Counted from the stretch's first letter, positions 25,100 to 33,316 are shown. The stretch: 40,474 bases of DNA from an uncultured Alphaproteobacteria bacterium (GCA_910585375.1 CAJUCZ010000017.1:1-40474), one strand, 5' to 3'. Numbers and translations are program-made. Notes: generated from the sequence alone by a model not told the origin.

Positions 25100-25537
25100 T
25101 CAACAAAAAGATTTGGCAAAATCCCGCGCCAGCTTGTCAACTCGCTCATTCTCTTCGTGACCGTTATGGCCTTTGACCCATATCCAGCGGATAGTGTGTT
25201 TTTGCAGCAAAGAATCAAGTTCCTGCCACAGGTCGACATTTTTGACCGGCGATTTTTTATTGCTGGTCCGCCAGCCGTTTTGCTTCCAGTTCGGAAGCCA
25301 TTGCTGCACGCCGTCCATCACATAACGGCTGTCGGTATGAATCACGACATCGCATTCGCGTTTTAAAGCTTTCAGTGCCTCAATCACCGCCGTCAGTTCC
25401 ATGCGGTTGTTGGTAGTTTCGGGCGCGCCGCCGCTTAATTCTTTCTCGGTGCAGCGATACCGCAGAATAACGCCCCAGCCGCCGGGACCGGGATTGCCCG
25501 AGCAGGCGCCGTCCGTAAAAATTTCAATTATTGCCAT
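25100..25537 (-). CDS. rnhA: Ribonuclease HI
   Basis: Degrades RNA in RNA-DNA hybrids. All catalytic residues are visible: D9 (IFTDGACSGNPGPGG), E47 (NNRMELTAVIEAL), D69 (IHTDSRYV), H124 (VKGHNGHEENE) and D134. The length of 145 aa is typical. In alphaproteobacteria rnhA often follows ispH and thrB; here an AlbA_2 gene takes the middle place, 3 bp upstream. Confidence 0.96.
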   Translation of the reverse strand: MAIIEIFTDGACSGNPGPGGWGVILRYRCTEKELSGGAPETTNNRMELTAVIEALKALKRECDVVIHTDSRYVMDGVQQWLPNWKQNGWRTSNKKSPVKNVDLWQELDSLLQKHTIRWIWVKGHNGHEENERVDKLARDFAKSFC

Positions 25538-25540
25538 AAG

Positions 25541-26605
25541 CTACTCGCAACGTAAAAACTCGCTAAAAAATTCGTTGATCAGAATACTGTTTTCTTCTTC
25601 ATTGCGCAAGGCTTTTGCCACAAATGACCGCAACTTATTTTTGGAAATATAAAGGCGGAAGTTCTTGGGCGCGGTTCCGTCCGCTCCGGCCACGCCGTCC
25701 AGCAGAAAATCGTCTTCAATAAACGGCGACAATATCAAATTGACATTGGTAAACTTCAGCACGCCGCGCGGCGGCAGCCGTAATTCCGGACGGGTTATCA
25801 GATTCAGCTGCCCTTCAATGGCGGGAATCGTATCCATCTGGTTATAATTCAGAAAGCGCACTTTATTGTATTCTCCACCGGTACTGCCGGTGGTACAGGA
25901 CAAATACATTTCACGGGCAATGACATTGCTGTCATTATTGCATTGCAGGGAAAAGCTGATTTTAATGTAGCGTTCGGGCGGGTTATCAATACTGTTCGGA
26001 TAGAGCATATCTTCATCCACGTTTTCCAGCACTTCAAGGCTTTTGTCTGCAAAGAGCAGCTCCACATTCGGCTGCGGGCGGCGTCCGAACATTCCGGCAA
26101 TCACGGAATAAGGCGCCGGAACATTATTTGATCCTGAGCGGATGTAAATGGTGTTCCCCGTTGTGGTCATCAGCGGCGCAATATCACTTTTGGGAATATA
26201 AGTCGCAATAAAACCGTCACCGTTTTCATCAACGCTGATAATGTGGTTGCGAACTTTGTTATGGCTCGGGATAGTACAGCCCGAAATGGCGTTTTCCAAC
26301 CAGCTCAGAAAGCGGTAAACGTTTTTGACCTTGACTTTGGCTCTGGCAACATCGCCAATCTCGATATCGCGCGAACATTCCACGCCCCAGACAATCACCC
26401 CGCCTTCGGAGTTGCCGAAGCCGGATATTGCTTTGGCCAGATTTTTGCGGTCGTCACGATGCAATGTGGTAAAGTTTTTGCCGACAGAAACGGCTTGTTT
26501 GAAGTCAAGAAACAACTCCTCGGTCTGGGAGTTTATAATAAAATCATCAATGGCATCTTCGCCGAAATATACCAGCTTCTGAAAGATATCTTCCGCTCGT
26601 GACAT
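25541..26605 (-). CDS. AlbA_2/Schlafen-type putative DNA-binding protein
   Basis: A 354-aa protein whose residues about 25-150 fit the AlbA_2 (AAA_4, Schlafen-like) domain: LFLDFKQAV, then LAKAISGFGNSEGGVIVWGVE, and later IYIRSGSNNVPAP. The C-terminal 190 residues (beta-rich, RLPPRGVLKFTNVNLILSP) are not recognised. The family is found in transcription regulators and in some defence proteins; the role here is unknown. It sits between ispH and rnhA, where thrB is commonly found. Confidence 0.75.
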   Translation of the reverse strand: MSRAEDIFQKLVYFGEDAIDDFIINSQTEELFLDFKQAVSVGKNFTTLHRDDRKNLAKAISGFGNSEGGVIVWGVECSRDIEIGDVARAKVKVKNVYRFLSWLENAISGCTIPSHNKVRNHIISVDENGDGFIATYIPKSDIAPLMTTTGNTIYIRSGSNNVPAPYSVIAGMFGRRPQPNVELLFADKSLEVLENVDEDMLYPNSIDNPPERYIKISFSLQCNNDSNVIAREMYLSCTTGSTGGEYNKVRFLNYNQMDTIPAIEGQLNLITRPELRLPPRGVLKFTNVNLILSPFIEDDFLLDGVAGADGTAPKNFRLYISKNKLRSFVAKALRNEEENSILINEFFSEFLRCE

Positions 26606-26627
26606 GGCGTTTCTCCTTTATCACAGT

Positions 26628-27548
26628 TCAGAGCCTGAAATTTACGTTTTCTTCGGTAATGACAAGCCTGCCGATATTTATTATACCATAACGGCGCTTA
26701 AACTCAACCAGTAAATTTTCCACCAGATATTCCGGCGCCGAAGCACCGGCGCTTATGCCTATCGGATTTTCTGTATCCAGTGCGTCCCAATCCAGTTCCG
26801 CGGCATCGTCAATCAAAAAAGCCCGTTTGGCGCCGCTTTTCAACGCAACTTCCCGCAACTGGCGGGAATTGGAAGAATTTTTTGACCCGATGATTATTAC
26901 CGTCGGACATTGCAACGCCAGCCGTCCGACTGCCTGCTGGCGATTGGTGGTGGCATAGCAGATATCATTTTGTTTTGGGCCTTCCAAAGACGGAAAGCGC
27001 GCCTTCAGGCGAGAGATGATTTCTTTGGTATCATTTACGGAAAGGGTTGTCTGGGTTACAAAACCGACATCATCCGTTGAAGAAAAAGGCAGAGAATCCA
27101 CTTCTTCCGCCGAACTGATAATGCAGGCTTCATAATCAGCCGGAATTTGGCCGCGGGTACCGATGATTTCCGGGTGCGAGGCTTTGCCGATAATAATAAT
27201 TTTTTTGCCGGCTGCGGCCATTTTGCGAATCTGATAATGGACTTTGCCGACCAAAGGGCAAGTCGCGTCAATGAATTTCAACCCCAGCCGTTCGGCTTCT
27301 TTCACGACCGAATCCGAAACACCGTGTGCAGAAAAGATTACCGGACGGGAAAAATCCGCCTCCTCAAGTTCATCAATAAAAACAACGCCTTTTTGCTTTA
27401 AATCAGCAATAACATGTTTGTTATGTACAATCTCATGACGGACATAAACCGGCGCGCCGAAACGTTCAAGGCTTTCTTCCACCAAAGGAATCGCCCGTCG
27501 GACTCCGGCACAGAATCCCCTCGGTTCTGCCAGCACAAGCCTGACCAT
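26628..27548 (-). CDS. ispH: 4-hydroxy-3-methylbut-2-enyl diphosphate reductase
   Basis: Last step of the non-mevalonate pathway, making IPP and DMAPP from HMBPP. The cluster cysteines lie in EPRGFCAGVRRAI (C13), DATCPLVGKVH (about 97) and NDICYATTNRQ (about 198). Other signatures are HGVSDSV, VTQTTLS and SAGASAPE. Length 306 aa. It follows the M16 peptidase gene by 2 bp, so the two are likely cotranscribed. Confidence 0.96.
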   Translation of the reverse strand: MVRLVLAEPRGFCAGVRRAIPLVEESLERFGAPVYVRHEIVHNKHVIADLKQKGVVFIDELEEADFSRPVIFSAHGVSDSVVKEAERLGLKFIDATCPLVGKVHYQIRKMAAAGKKIIIIGKASHPEIIGTRGQIPADYEACIISSAEEVDSLPFSSTDDVGFVTQTTLSVNDTKEIISRLKARFPSLEGPKQNDICYATTNRQQAVGRLALQCPTVIIIGSKNSSNSRQLREVALKSGAKRAFLIDDAAELDWDALDTENPIGISAGASAPEYLVENLLVEFKRRYGIINIGRLVITEENVNFRL

Positions 27549-27550
27549 AG

Positions 27551-28819
27551 CTACCTCGCCAGAATGGCTTTGATATCTTCATAAGACGGGGCGTCTTTGT
27601 TCTCAATCGCGCCTACAAGATTATAGCACGGAACAGAAGAAAAGATTCTGACGGCAGTATTGCGAATGTCATCAACCGTTACGGAATCTATCATATCTAC
27701 CATTTCGCTTATGCTCAGAACCCGTCCGTAGATCAGCATCTGGCGTGCCAGAACTTCAGCCACAGATGTTGAGCTTTCCAAGGCCATGAGCATTCCCGCC
27801 CGCATTTGGGTTTTGGCGCGGTTGAGTTCCTTAACATCCACCAGATCATTGCAGACTTTTTGGATTTCGTCACACACGACAGGCAAAAGTTGCGGAAGTT
27901 CTGCCTGACCGGTGCCGGCATAAATACCCAGCAGACCGTTTTGAGTATGCGAATTGGCAAAACTGTAGACGGTATAAACCAGCCCGCGTTTTTCCCTCAC
28001 TTCCTGAAACAGGCGGGATGACGTGCCGCCGCCCAGAATGTTGGACAGCAGCATGCAGGGATAATAATGTTTGTCGTAATAAGGAAAGGTCTTGAAGCCC
28101 AGAATCACGTGAGCCTGTTCGATATCGCGGCTTTCGGAAGAAAATCCGCCAACATAATTTTGGGAAGACGGCGTGAAAGAAACATGTTTCCGCATACCGG
28201 AAAACCGCTGGCTGACCATTCTGACAAAACTGTCATGATTGATTTTTCCCACCGCGCAAATGACTGTATTTTCACCGCCGTAATTGGTTTGCATATAATG
28301 GCGCAGCGTATCCGCCGTAAAAGAACGAACTTTTTCCGACGGTCCGAGAATCGTGCGGCCGATGGCCTGATTCGGAAAAGCCACATTCTGCAGATGGTCA
28401 AAAATAATGTCATCCGGCGTATCAATGCTTTGTTTAATTTCCTGCACAACGACTTCACGTTCTTTTGCCAGTTCATCTTCAGGAAAAGTCGGGTTCATCA
28501 GAAAATCACCAATAACATCCACCGCAAGTTCAGCATCGTCTTTGAGCATTTTGGCATAAAAAGACGTAAATTCGCGTGACGTATAGGCGTTTATCTGGCC
28601 GCCGACATCTTCAATATCTTCGGAAATCTGCACCAGATTACGCTTGGCACTACCTTTAAACACCATATGTTCCAAAAAGTGGGATATGCCGTTTACACTT
28701 TCATCCTCGTAAGCTGATCCTGTTTTCACCCATACGCCGAGGGAAACGCTTTCTATTTCCGGACGTTCCGAGGTTATAACACGGATACCGTTCTCCAGAG
28801 TTGTCAATTTATATTTCAT
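27551..28819 (-). CDS. M16-family zinc peptidase
   Basis: Pitrilysin/processing-peptidase-like protein, 422 aa. The inverted zinc motif HFLEH is at 47-51, with a downstream glutamate in the VVVQEIKQS region as third ligand. Residues 180-400 form the second, inactive M16_C half (GGGTSSRLFQEVREKRGLVY). This is the single-polypeptide alphaproteobacterial form similar to mitochondrial processing peptidase beta. The substrate is unknown. Confidence 0.92.
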   Translation of the reverse strand: MKYKLTTLENGIRVITSERPEIESVSLGVWVKTGSAYEDESVNGISHFLEHMVFKGSAKRNLVQISEDIEDVGGQINAYTSREFTSFYAKMLKDDAELAVDVIGDFLMNPTFPEDELAKEREVVVQEIKQSIDTPDDIIFDHLQNVAFPNQAIGRTILGPSEKVRSFTADTLRHYMQTNYGGENTVICAVGKINHDSFVRMVSQRFSGMRKHVSFTPSSQNYVGGFSSESRDIEQAHVILGFKTFPYYDKHYYPCMLLSNILGGGTSSRLFQEVREKRGLVYTVYSFANSHTQNGLLGIYAGTGQAELPQLLPVVCDEIQKVCNDLVDVKELNRAKTQMRAGMLMALESSTSVAEVLARQMLIYGRVLSISEMVDMIDSVTVDDIRNTAVRIFSSVPCYNLVGAIENKDAPSYEDIKAILAR

Positions 28820-28932
28820 ATAAGAATCCTAATAAGTCTTAATTAATGGCCTTAGTATAATTACTTGTTGTTTAATTTATGAATCTTATTTAGTATTATA
28901 AACAAGATTTTTTATTTAGAAAGGATTTAATG

Positions 28933-29610
28933 ATGATTGAAGCTCCCAAATTTGCAGTTATCTTGTCCGGATGCGGCGTTTTTGACGGTTCGGAAATTCA
29001 TGAGGCCGTATGCACCCTGCTGGCGATTGACGAAGCCGGATGTTCTTATCAGTGTTTTGCCCCCAATACCTGGCAGGCCAAAACAATCGACCATTTTACA
29101 GGCCAATCCACTGCCATTGCCGGAGATGACGACAACCGTAACGTATTGGCGGAATCCGCCCGTATTGCCCGCGGCAATATTCTGGATTTGTCCGAATTTC
29201 GGGCGCGGGATTTTGACGCTATTGTTTTTCCCGGCGGGTTCGGCGCTGCAATGAATCTGTCGGATTTTGCCGCAAAAGGCCCTAAATGCGACGTGAACGA
29301 AGAAGTAAAGCGCGCTTTGGAAGAAAGTTACGGGCAGGGAATCGTTATCGGTGCAATGTGTATCGCGCCGGTTGTAATTGCCAGAGTTTTGGGAAAAAAC
29401 AAAGTAAAGGTTACTATAGGGCATGAAGAAACTGTTGCCGCCGGAATCCGTCAGATGGGTGCTGTGCACGAAAGCTGCGGCGCAACAGATGTTTGCGTGG
29501 ATGAAGAAAACAAGATTGTGACAACACCTTGCTATATGCTGGCAAAATCAATAAAAGAAATTGCGCGCAGTACCCGCAATCTGGTGGATGCAATGATTGA
29601 ACTGATGTAA
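28933..29610 (+). CDS. elbB: ElbB-type DJ-1/PfpI family protein
   Basis: Isoprenoid biosynthesis-associated glyoxalase of the ElbB group, about 225 aa. Features are VILSGCGVFDGSEIHEA at the N terminus, FPGGFGAAMNLSDFA in the middle and the nucleophile elbow GAMCIAPVV, where the Cys is the conserved reactive residue. Two ATGs (28930 and 28933) are possible; the second has the better 7-nt spacing from AAGGA (28921-28925). Function beyond the family is uncertain. Confidence 0.92.
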   Translation: MIEAPKFAVILSGCGVFDGSEIHEAVCTLLAIDEAGCSYQCFAPNTWQAKTIDHFTGQSTAIAGDDDNRNVLAESARIARGNILDLSEFRARDFDAIVFPGGFGAAMNLSDFAAKGPKCDVNEEVKRALEESYGQGIVIGAMCIAPVVIARVLGKNKVKVTIGHEETVAAGIRQMGAVHESCGATDVCVDEENKIVTTPCYMLAKSIKEIARSTRNLVDAMIELM

Positions 29611-29710
29611 CGAAGGGGGGAATTTTTCCCCTCTCTTATTTTCTTCCCTTTCTCTTTTGCTTGTTTTTTATTTTCATTCTTTTTAATTTTCTCATCATGG
29701 GATGTTTAGT

Positions 29711-29770
29711 CCTCTCCTTCCCTCTCCTTCCCTCTCCTTCCCTCTCCTTCCCTCTCCTTCCCTCTCCTTC
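29711..29770. repeat. 10-bp pyrimidine minisatellite (right copy)
   Basis: Six tandem units of CCTCTCCTTC, the same repeat as at 1-40. It is followed by C/T-rich sequence and a version of the dispersed block beginning near 29820. Confidence 0.93.
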
Positions 29771-29883
29771 CTTTCTCTTATCTCCCCGTTTTCTCTCCTC
29801 TCTCTTTCCGCCCCATTTTTTCGTTGTTTTTCTTTTTTTATTTTCGGGTGTTGGTTTCTTCATAGAGTTGGGATTTCTTCTTT

Positions 29884-29909
29884 CTTACTTTTGCTTGATC
29901 AAAAGTAAG
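29884..29909. repeat. Short palindrome
   Basis: CTTACTTTTG and CAAAAGTAAG pair around CTTGAT. It lies at the end of the third, shorter version of the dispersed block, just before a long stem-loop repeat. Confidence 0.7.
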
Positions 29910-29934
29910 CAAAAGTCAAGCCCAACCTCACTTT

Positions 29935-30015
29935 CTAAATCTTCAGAGCAAAGGTAAGGTCGCTACGCTCCAAAGCTTAGTGCTTCAGTTTTATCTCTTT
30001 GCTCCAAAGATTAAG
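29935..30015. repeat. Long stem-loop repeat, copy 2
   Basis: CTAAATCTTCAGAGCAAAG (29935-29953) pairs with CTTTGCTCCAAAGATTAAG (29997-30015). The loop carries TCGCTACGCTC. It is nearly the same as 30646-30726, and both are followed by TTGTTCGGTAATCGGGC. Confidence 0.8.
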
Positions 30016-30179
30016 AAATTGTTCGGTAATCGGGCTGATCAACTCTCCCCGTCCCTCTCACTCATGAGAGGGTGCAGTATATCTCTTTTTTCTCACCCCT
30101 TGTCACGTTTGTTCTCCTTTCTCTTTCCGTTCTCACACTCTCCGCACCTTCTTCTCCTTTTCTCTCCCCGCCTTTTTTC

Positions 30180-30353
30180 GCCCCCCTTGTCCCTTTCGTT
30201 TTCCGCTCTCTTTACTCCTCTCTTTTGTCGGCGTTTTTCTTTTTTTATTTTCGGGTGTTGGTTTCTTCATAGAGTTGATTTTTCTTTATGTTACTTTTGT
30301 CATGTAACAAAAGGCCGGAGGCCGGCAGCCACAAAAGCAAAAATACTAGCCCT
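30180..30353. repeat. Dispersed intergenic block, copy 2
   Basis: Match to 195-368, including the GGCCGGAGGCCGG palindrome and CATAGAGTTG, with only scattered substitutions and no gaps from 30228 onward. Confidence 0.87.
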
Positions 30354-30364
30354 AAACTCGTTTT

Positions 30365-30463
30365 CTAAGTCTTCATGAAAAAGTTCAGGCCGTCTAAGCA
30401 CAAGGCTAAGACGGCAATAAAACACAATGTGTTTTTAATTTCCTCTTTTTCACAAAGACTAAG
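30365..30463. repeat. Long stem-loop repeat, copy 3
   Basis: CTAAGTCTTCATGAAAAAG (30365-30383) pairs with CTTTTTCACAAAGACTAAG (30445-30463). The sequence differs from copies 2 and 4 in both arms yet pairing is kept. The loop holds a further CCGTCT/AGACGG hairpin. A lone right arm of the copy 1 type follows at 30536-30555. Confidence 0.75.
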
Positions 30464-30645
30464 AAGTACTCGTTAATGGGCGGGTCAACTCCCCCACCCC
30501 CTCAGGCTTGAGGGGTGGGGTGCTTCATTTTCGGTTTTTGCTCCAAAACCTAAGCTATTCGCAAAGGGCACCCCAAACCGTGCCGAACGAGAGATTGTGC
30601 TTTAGGGAAAGAATAAATGGCAAAAATCAAGCCCAAACTCACTTT

Positions 30646-30726
30646 CTAAATCTTCAGAGCAAAGGTAAGGTCGCTATGCTCCATTGCCCTGTGCTTCACT
30701 ATCACCTCTTTGCTCCAAAGATTAAG
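30646..30726. repeat. Long stem-loop repeat, copy 4
   Basis: CTAAATCTTCAGAGCAAAG (30646-30664) pairs with CTTTGCTCCAAAGATTAAG (30708-30726). It is a near duplicate of copy 2 with one change in the TCGCTATGCTC loop. The stretch 29611-30818 is otherwise C/T-rich and shows no supportable gene. Confidence 0.8.
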
Positions 30727-30818
30727 AAGTTGTTCGGTAATCGGGCGGGGCTAACTCCCCCTGCCCCCCCTCTTAGCAAAGAGGGAGGGTATGACAGTGC
30801 TTTGAACAGGGAAAGATG

Positions 30819-30847
30819 AAAAAAGCGGGAGAAAATCCCGCTTTTTT
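30819..30847. terminator. Terminator of cassette C
   Basis: AAAAGCGGGA (30821-30830) pairs with TCCCGCTTTT (30836-30845). The preceding CAGGGAAAGATGAAAA is the same as in cassette A. Confidence 0.87.
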
Positions 30848-30849
30848 AT

Positions 30850-31191
30850 TTAACTCTCTATCTCTTCTTCCAAAGCTTCAAAGCTGTCATTAGTTGTTTC
30901 GTAAAATTCTTCCGGCTCGGCGTTATCCGGTTCGTCAGGATCCGGCGCAACCAAGTGCAGCTCTATTCTTCTGTTATAATATTTCAACATCTTTTTAAGC
31001 ACGTTTAATTTCAAGACACCACGCCCGAGTTCGATATCATCAAGTTCCCGCTCCGTTATTTTCAATTTTTTACACACCTGCCACACCCGAAGCTGCCGTT
31101 CATGGCGTTCAAAAAACAAGGCAAACCCTAATGTCTTGTTGAAATTTCTTAAATGGTCTTGCGCCGTCGTATGATAATAAAATTTTCTCAT
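30850..31191 (-). CDS. Small HTH-like protein, cassette C
   Basis: A 113-aa paralogue of the cassette B protein. It has the same basic segment (residues 13-35), the Xre-like CKKLKITERELDDIELGRG, LKLNVLKKMLKYYNRRIEL and an acidic tail ending SFEALEEEIES. Substitutions between the two are mostly conservative, as expected for genes under selection. The Shine-Dalgarno TGGAGC lies 7-8 nt before the ATG and pairs with GCTCCA in the leader. The leader is split by an insertion element, which may uncouple its control. Function is unknown. Confidence 0.75.
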   Translation of the reverse strand: MRKFYYHTTAQDHLRNFNKTLGFALFFERHERQLRVWQVCKKLKITERELDDIELGRGVLKLNVLKKMLKYYNRRIELHLVAPDPDEPDNAEPEEFYETTNDSFEALEEEIES

Positions 31192-31639
31192 TTCTTTAGC
31201 TCCACTATTTTGTTAAAACAAAATCCGCCTAAAAAATAGGCGGATGGAGCAAGGCATAAAATATCCCCTCTGAATAATATTTAGCAACTCCCTCAAACTC
31301 ATAATGCGCCGGGATTTTTTGAGGCCGCTACATGACGTAGCGGCGAAGAAAATTTCAAGCAGGATGGTTTGAGGGAGCTGTCCGAAGGATTTGCCATTAA
31401 GAAGCTCTTACTTCAAAAAACTCCTGGGAAGTATCCAATATACTACCGGCGTCCTTTTTTTCGTAATTTTCTTCTTAATGGCAAACTAAATGTTGTTTAG
31501 AGGGGATATTTTATGCCCAAACTGTACAGACACAGTCATCCGTATTCGTCGTGCGAGCACGCTTATTTGGGGACACTCCACCCAATGTGGAATATTAATC
31601 AGTAAGATGTTTTCGACACCACAGTCCGTCTCCGGACTG
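31192..31639 (-). ncRNA. Structured leader RNA, cassette C (interrupted)
   Basis: Same elements as leaders A and B. The 5' hairpin is CAGTCC-GGAGAC-GGACTG, where a G-U pair of the other copies is an A-U pair. There is a GCGTG/CACG hairpin flanked by AATAAG and CGAATA, a TCCGCCTA/TAGGCGGA hairpin with TTTTGTTTT, and GCTCCA (31245-31250) pairing with TGGAGC (31199-31204). A 265-bp element (31253-31517) splits the RNA between the multi-helix domain and the terminator-like hairpin. Confidence 0.72.
31253..31517. mobile_element. MITE-like element inserted in leader C
   Basis: Terminal inverted repeats GGCATAAAATATCCCCTCT (31253-31271) and AGAGGGGATATTTTATGCC (31499-31517) match perfectly over 19 bp. 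CAA flanks both ends (31250-31252 as CAA, 31518-31520), consistent with a 3-bp target duplication. Inside are three further inverted repeats: CTCCCTCAAAC/GTTTGAGGGAG (31288-31298, 31367-31377), CCGCTAC/GTAGCGG (31325-31343) and TTTGCCATTAAGAAG/CTTCTTAATGGCAAA (31390-31404, 31471-31485). There is no transposase, so it would need one in trans. Confidence 0.82.
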
Positions 31640-31644
31640 CGGGT

Positions 31645-31675
31645 ATTATCATAAAGTATTACAAAGATTTTGCAA
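31645..31675 (-). promoter_or_regulatory. Promoter of leader RNA C
   Basis: Minus strand: TTGCAA (31670-31675), 19 nt, GATAAT (31645-31650). Predicted start near 31639. Same geometry as cassettes A and B. Confidence 0.65.
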
Positions 31676-31692
31676 GTGAAATTTCGGGCAAA

Positions 31693-31725
31693 CAAAAAGC
31701 CGGATATTTCCGGCTTTTGTTTTTC
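31693..31725 (-). terminator. Terminator after the TrcR-like gene
   Basis: AAAAGCCGGA (31695-31704) pairs with TCCGGCTTTT (31709-31718), with T or A tracts on both sides. It separates the trcR-like gene from the cassette C promoter. Confidence 0.85.
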
Positions 31726-31735
31726 TTAACAAAGA

Positions 31736-32275
31736 TTATTTCTTTTCTTTCGAAGCTTTTGCCTTGGCAATGGCTACGGCATTTTCCAAATCTTTTTCCG
31801 AACACAACCCTACGGTTACCGGATTTTTCGGGCGCAGGTTCAGCATATCACGGTGTGTACCTTCTCTAATGGATTCAATTGTCGGCTTGGTTGTGCCGAT
31901 CAACTTGCAAATCTGGGTATCCTTGAGTTCCGGACAATTCTTGATAATCCACAAAATTGCATTCGGTTTGTCGCCTCTTTGAGTCGGGGACAGAATTTTT
32001 TTGGCTTTTGCATTTTTCAATTTGACATTGCGTTCAATGTAGCAGGCTTCCAGACGGGCTTTACTGTCCGCTTCGCAACGTTGGATTTCATCCAAAGTCA
32101 ACTGGCCGTTATCAATCGGATTGATTCCCATAATGTTCCCGGAAACATCGCCATCGGCAATTGCCTGAATTTCCAACTCGTGCAGTTCACAAAAGTCAGC
32201 AATCTGGCGAAATGTCAGAGTTGTATTTTCTACTAACCATACAGCGGTTGCTCTCGGCATCAATGGAGCTGTCAT
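31736..32275 (-). CDS. trcR: DUF1013 / TrcR-type transcriptional regulator
   Basis: A 179-aa protein matching the alphaproteobacterial DUF1013 family, named cell cycle transcriptional regulator TrcR in current annotation. Recognisable segments are PLMPRATAVWLVENTTLTFRQ, FCELHELEIQAIADG, NPIDNGQLTLDEI, LSPTQRGDKPNAILWIIKN and an HTH-like ICKLIGTTKPTIESIREGTH. An AAGGA site precedes the start. Its presence is one of the better signs that the host is an alphaproteobacterium. Confidence 0.85.
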   Translation of the reverse strand: MTAPLMPRATAVWLVENTTLTFRQIADFCELHELEIQAIADGDVSGNIMGINPIDNGQLTLDEIQRCEADSKARLEACYIERNVKLKNAKAKKILSPTQRGDKPNAILWIIKNCPELKDTQICKLIGTTKPTIESIREGTHRDMLNLRPKNPVTVGLCSEKDLENAVAIAKAKASKEKK

Positions 32276-32375
32276 TTTTTATATCCTTTCTTAAATTCTT
32301 TTAAAATTTTACCTCAAAAAAATAATTACTGCTAAAATAGAAGATATTTTATATTTATACAAGACTTTTATTAAA

Positions 32376-32405
32376 AATGCCTCAGAATTTGTTTCTGAGG
32401 CATTG
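32376..32405 (-). terminator. Terminator after the 270-aa gene
   Basis: AATGCCTCAGAA (32376-32387) pairs with TTCTGAGGCATT (32393-32404); on the minus strand it is followed by TTTTAATAAAAG. Confidence 0.8.
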
Positions 32406-32424
32406 TTACAAGCTCTAAGCAATT

Positions 32425-33237
32425 TTATTTGCGGCTGTTATAAATGTTTGCCACGTTCAAATACCCAATTTGCAACATCTGAGCAGTTGCCTGATAGCGT
32501 GAAGCCTGTATTTGTAAGGCATTGACGCTTGACAAAGTTCCGCTTGCCGATGTGGTGGACGGGATACGGGTATATTCTTTGTTTTTGGTATCGGAAGAAA
32601 CGGTCTCTGTAAAACTATATTCATGTTTGTGCGATGATCCGACTCTCATTTGCAGAGCATAAGGAAGTTCGGCGTCTTTATCAACCGTATCATCACGGCT
32701 GACTTTTACATAATAGGTGCCTTTTTTGGCCTTGTATTCACCGGAAAGCATATTATCCAGATTGGTTCTCAGGTCATCGCCTTTTTCAGCCGTACTGTCG
32801 GCAACCAAAACTTCTTTGCCGTTTTTGACCATATAAACCTGTACCTGCATTCCGGGAGCCATGGTTGCCAGCAAATCTTCTTCGGCTTTTTTCTTTTCTT
32901 CCTGCTCTTTGGCATAGCCCTCCGGATCAAACTGTTGTTTCAGCTTGTCCAGAGCCTCGTCATATTTGGAAAGATCCAGCACTTTGTCGTCCGTGCCTTC
33001 TGTATTACGCAGAGCCAATGAAAACTTGCCGTTGGACTGCACCTGAATCTTATAATTATCTTCTTTGTCATATTTGGAAAGCTGGGCGATTGAGGTTACG
33101 CGCGCATAATTCAAACGGAGATAGCCCAAATCACGGGCATTGGAAAATTTCTCGTCTACGTCGTTAACATCCGCGGCGGTTTTCTCCCAATAAGCAATGC
33201 CATCCTTGACATTTGATGAACTCGACGGTATCTGCAT
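32425..33237 (-). CDS. Hypothetical 270-aa protein
   Basis: No family recognised. No signal peptide. Residues 105-125 are a charged coil (AKEQEEKKKAEEDLLATM). The middle, about 125-200, is beta-rich (MQVQVYMVKNGKEVLVADS, GTYYVKVSRDD). The C terminus, LQIQASRYQATAQMLQIGYL and on, has heptad-like spacing that recalls the terminal helices of flagellar or secreted filament proteins; this is only an impression. It is flanked by its own terminator and follows the membrane-protein gene on the same strand. Confidence 0.7.
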   Translation of the reverse strand: MQIPSSSSNVKDGIAYWEKTAADVNDVDEKFSNARDLGYLRLNYARVTSIAQLSKYDKEDNYKIQVQSNGKFSLALRNTEGTDDKVLDLSKYDEALDKLKQQFDPEGYAKEQEEKKKAEEDLLATMAPGMQVQVYMVKNGKEVLVADSTAEKGDDLRTNLDNMLSGEYKAKKGTYYVKVSRDDTVDKDAELPYALQMRVGSSHKHEYSFTETVSSDTKNKEYTRIPSTTSASGTLSSVNALQIQASRYQATAQMLQIGYLNVANIYNSRK

Positions 33238-33316
33238 TTTTAATACTCCTCAACAAACACTTTATATTGTAGCATAAAAATTATAATATCTCAACCTTTT
33301 TTGAAAAGTTTCCTCA

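Noticed and set aside
29611..31735. Insertion sequence or prophage remnant with coding capacity
   Set aside because: No transposase, integrase or phage-like ORF; the region is explained by repeats, one HTH cassette and a non-coding MITE-like element.
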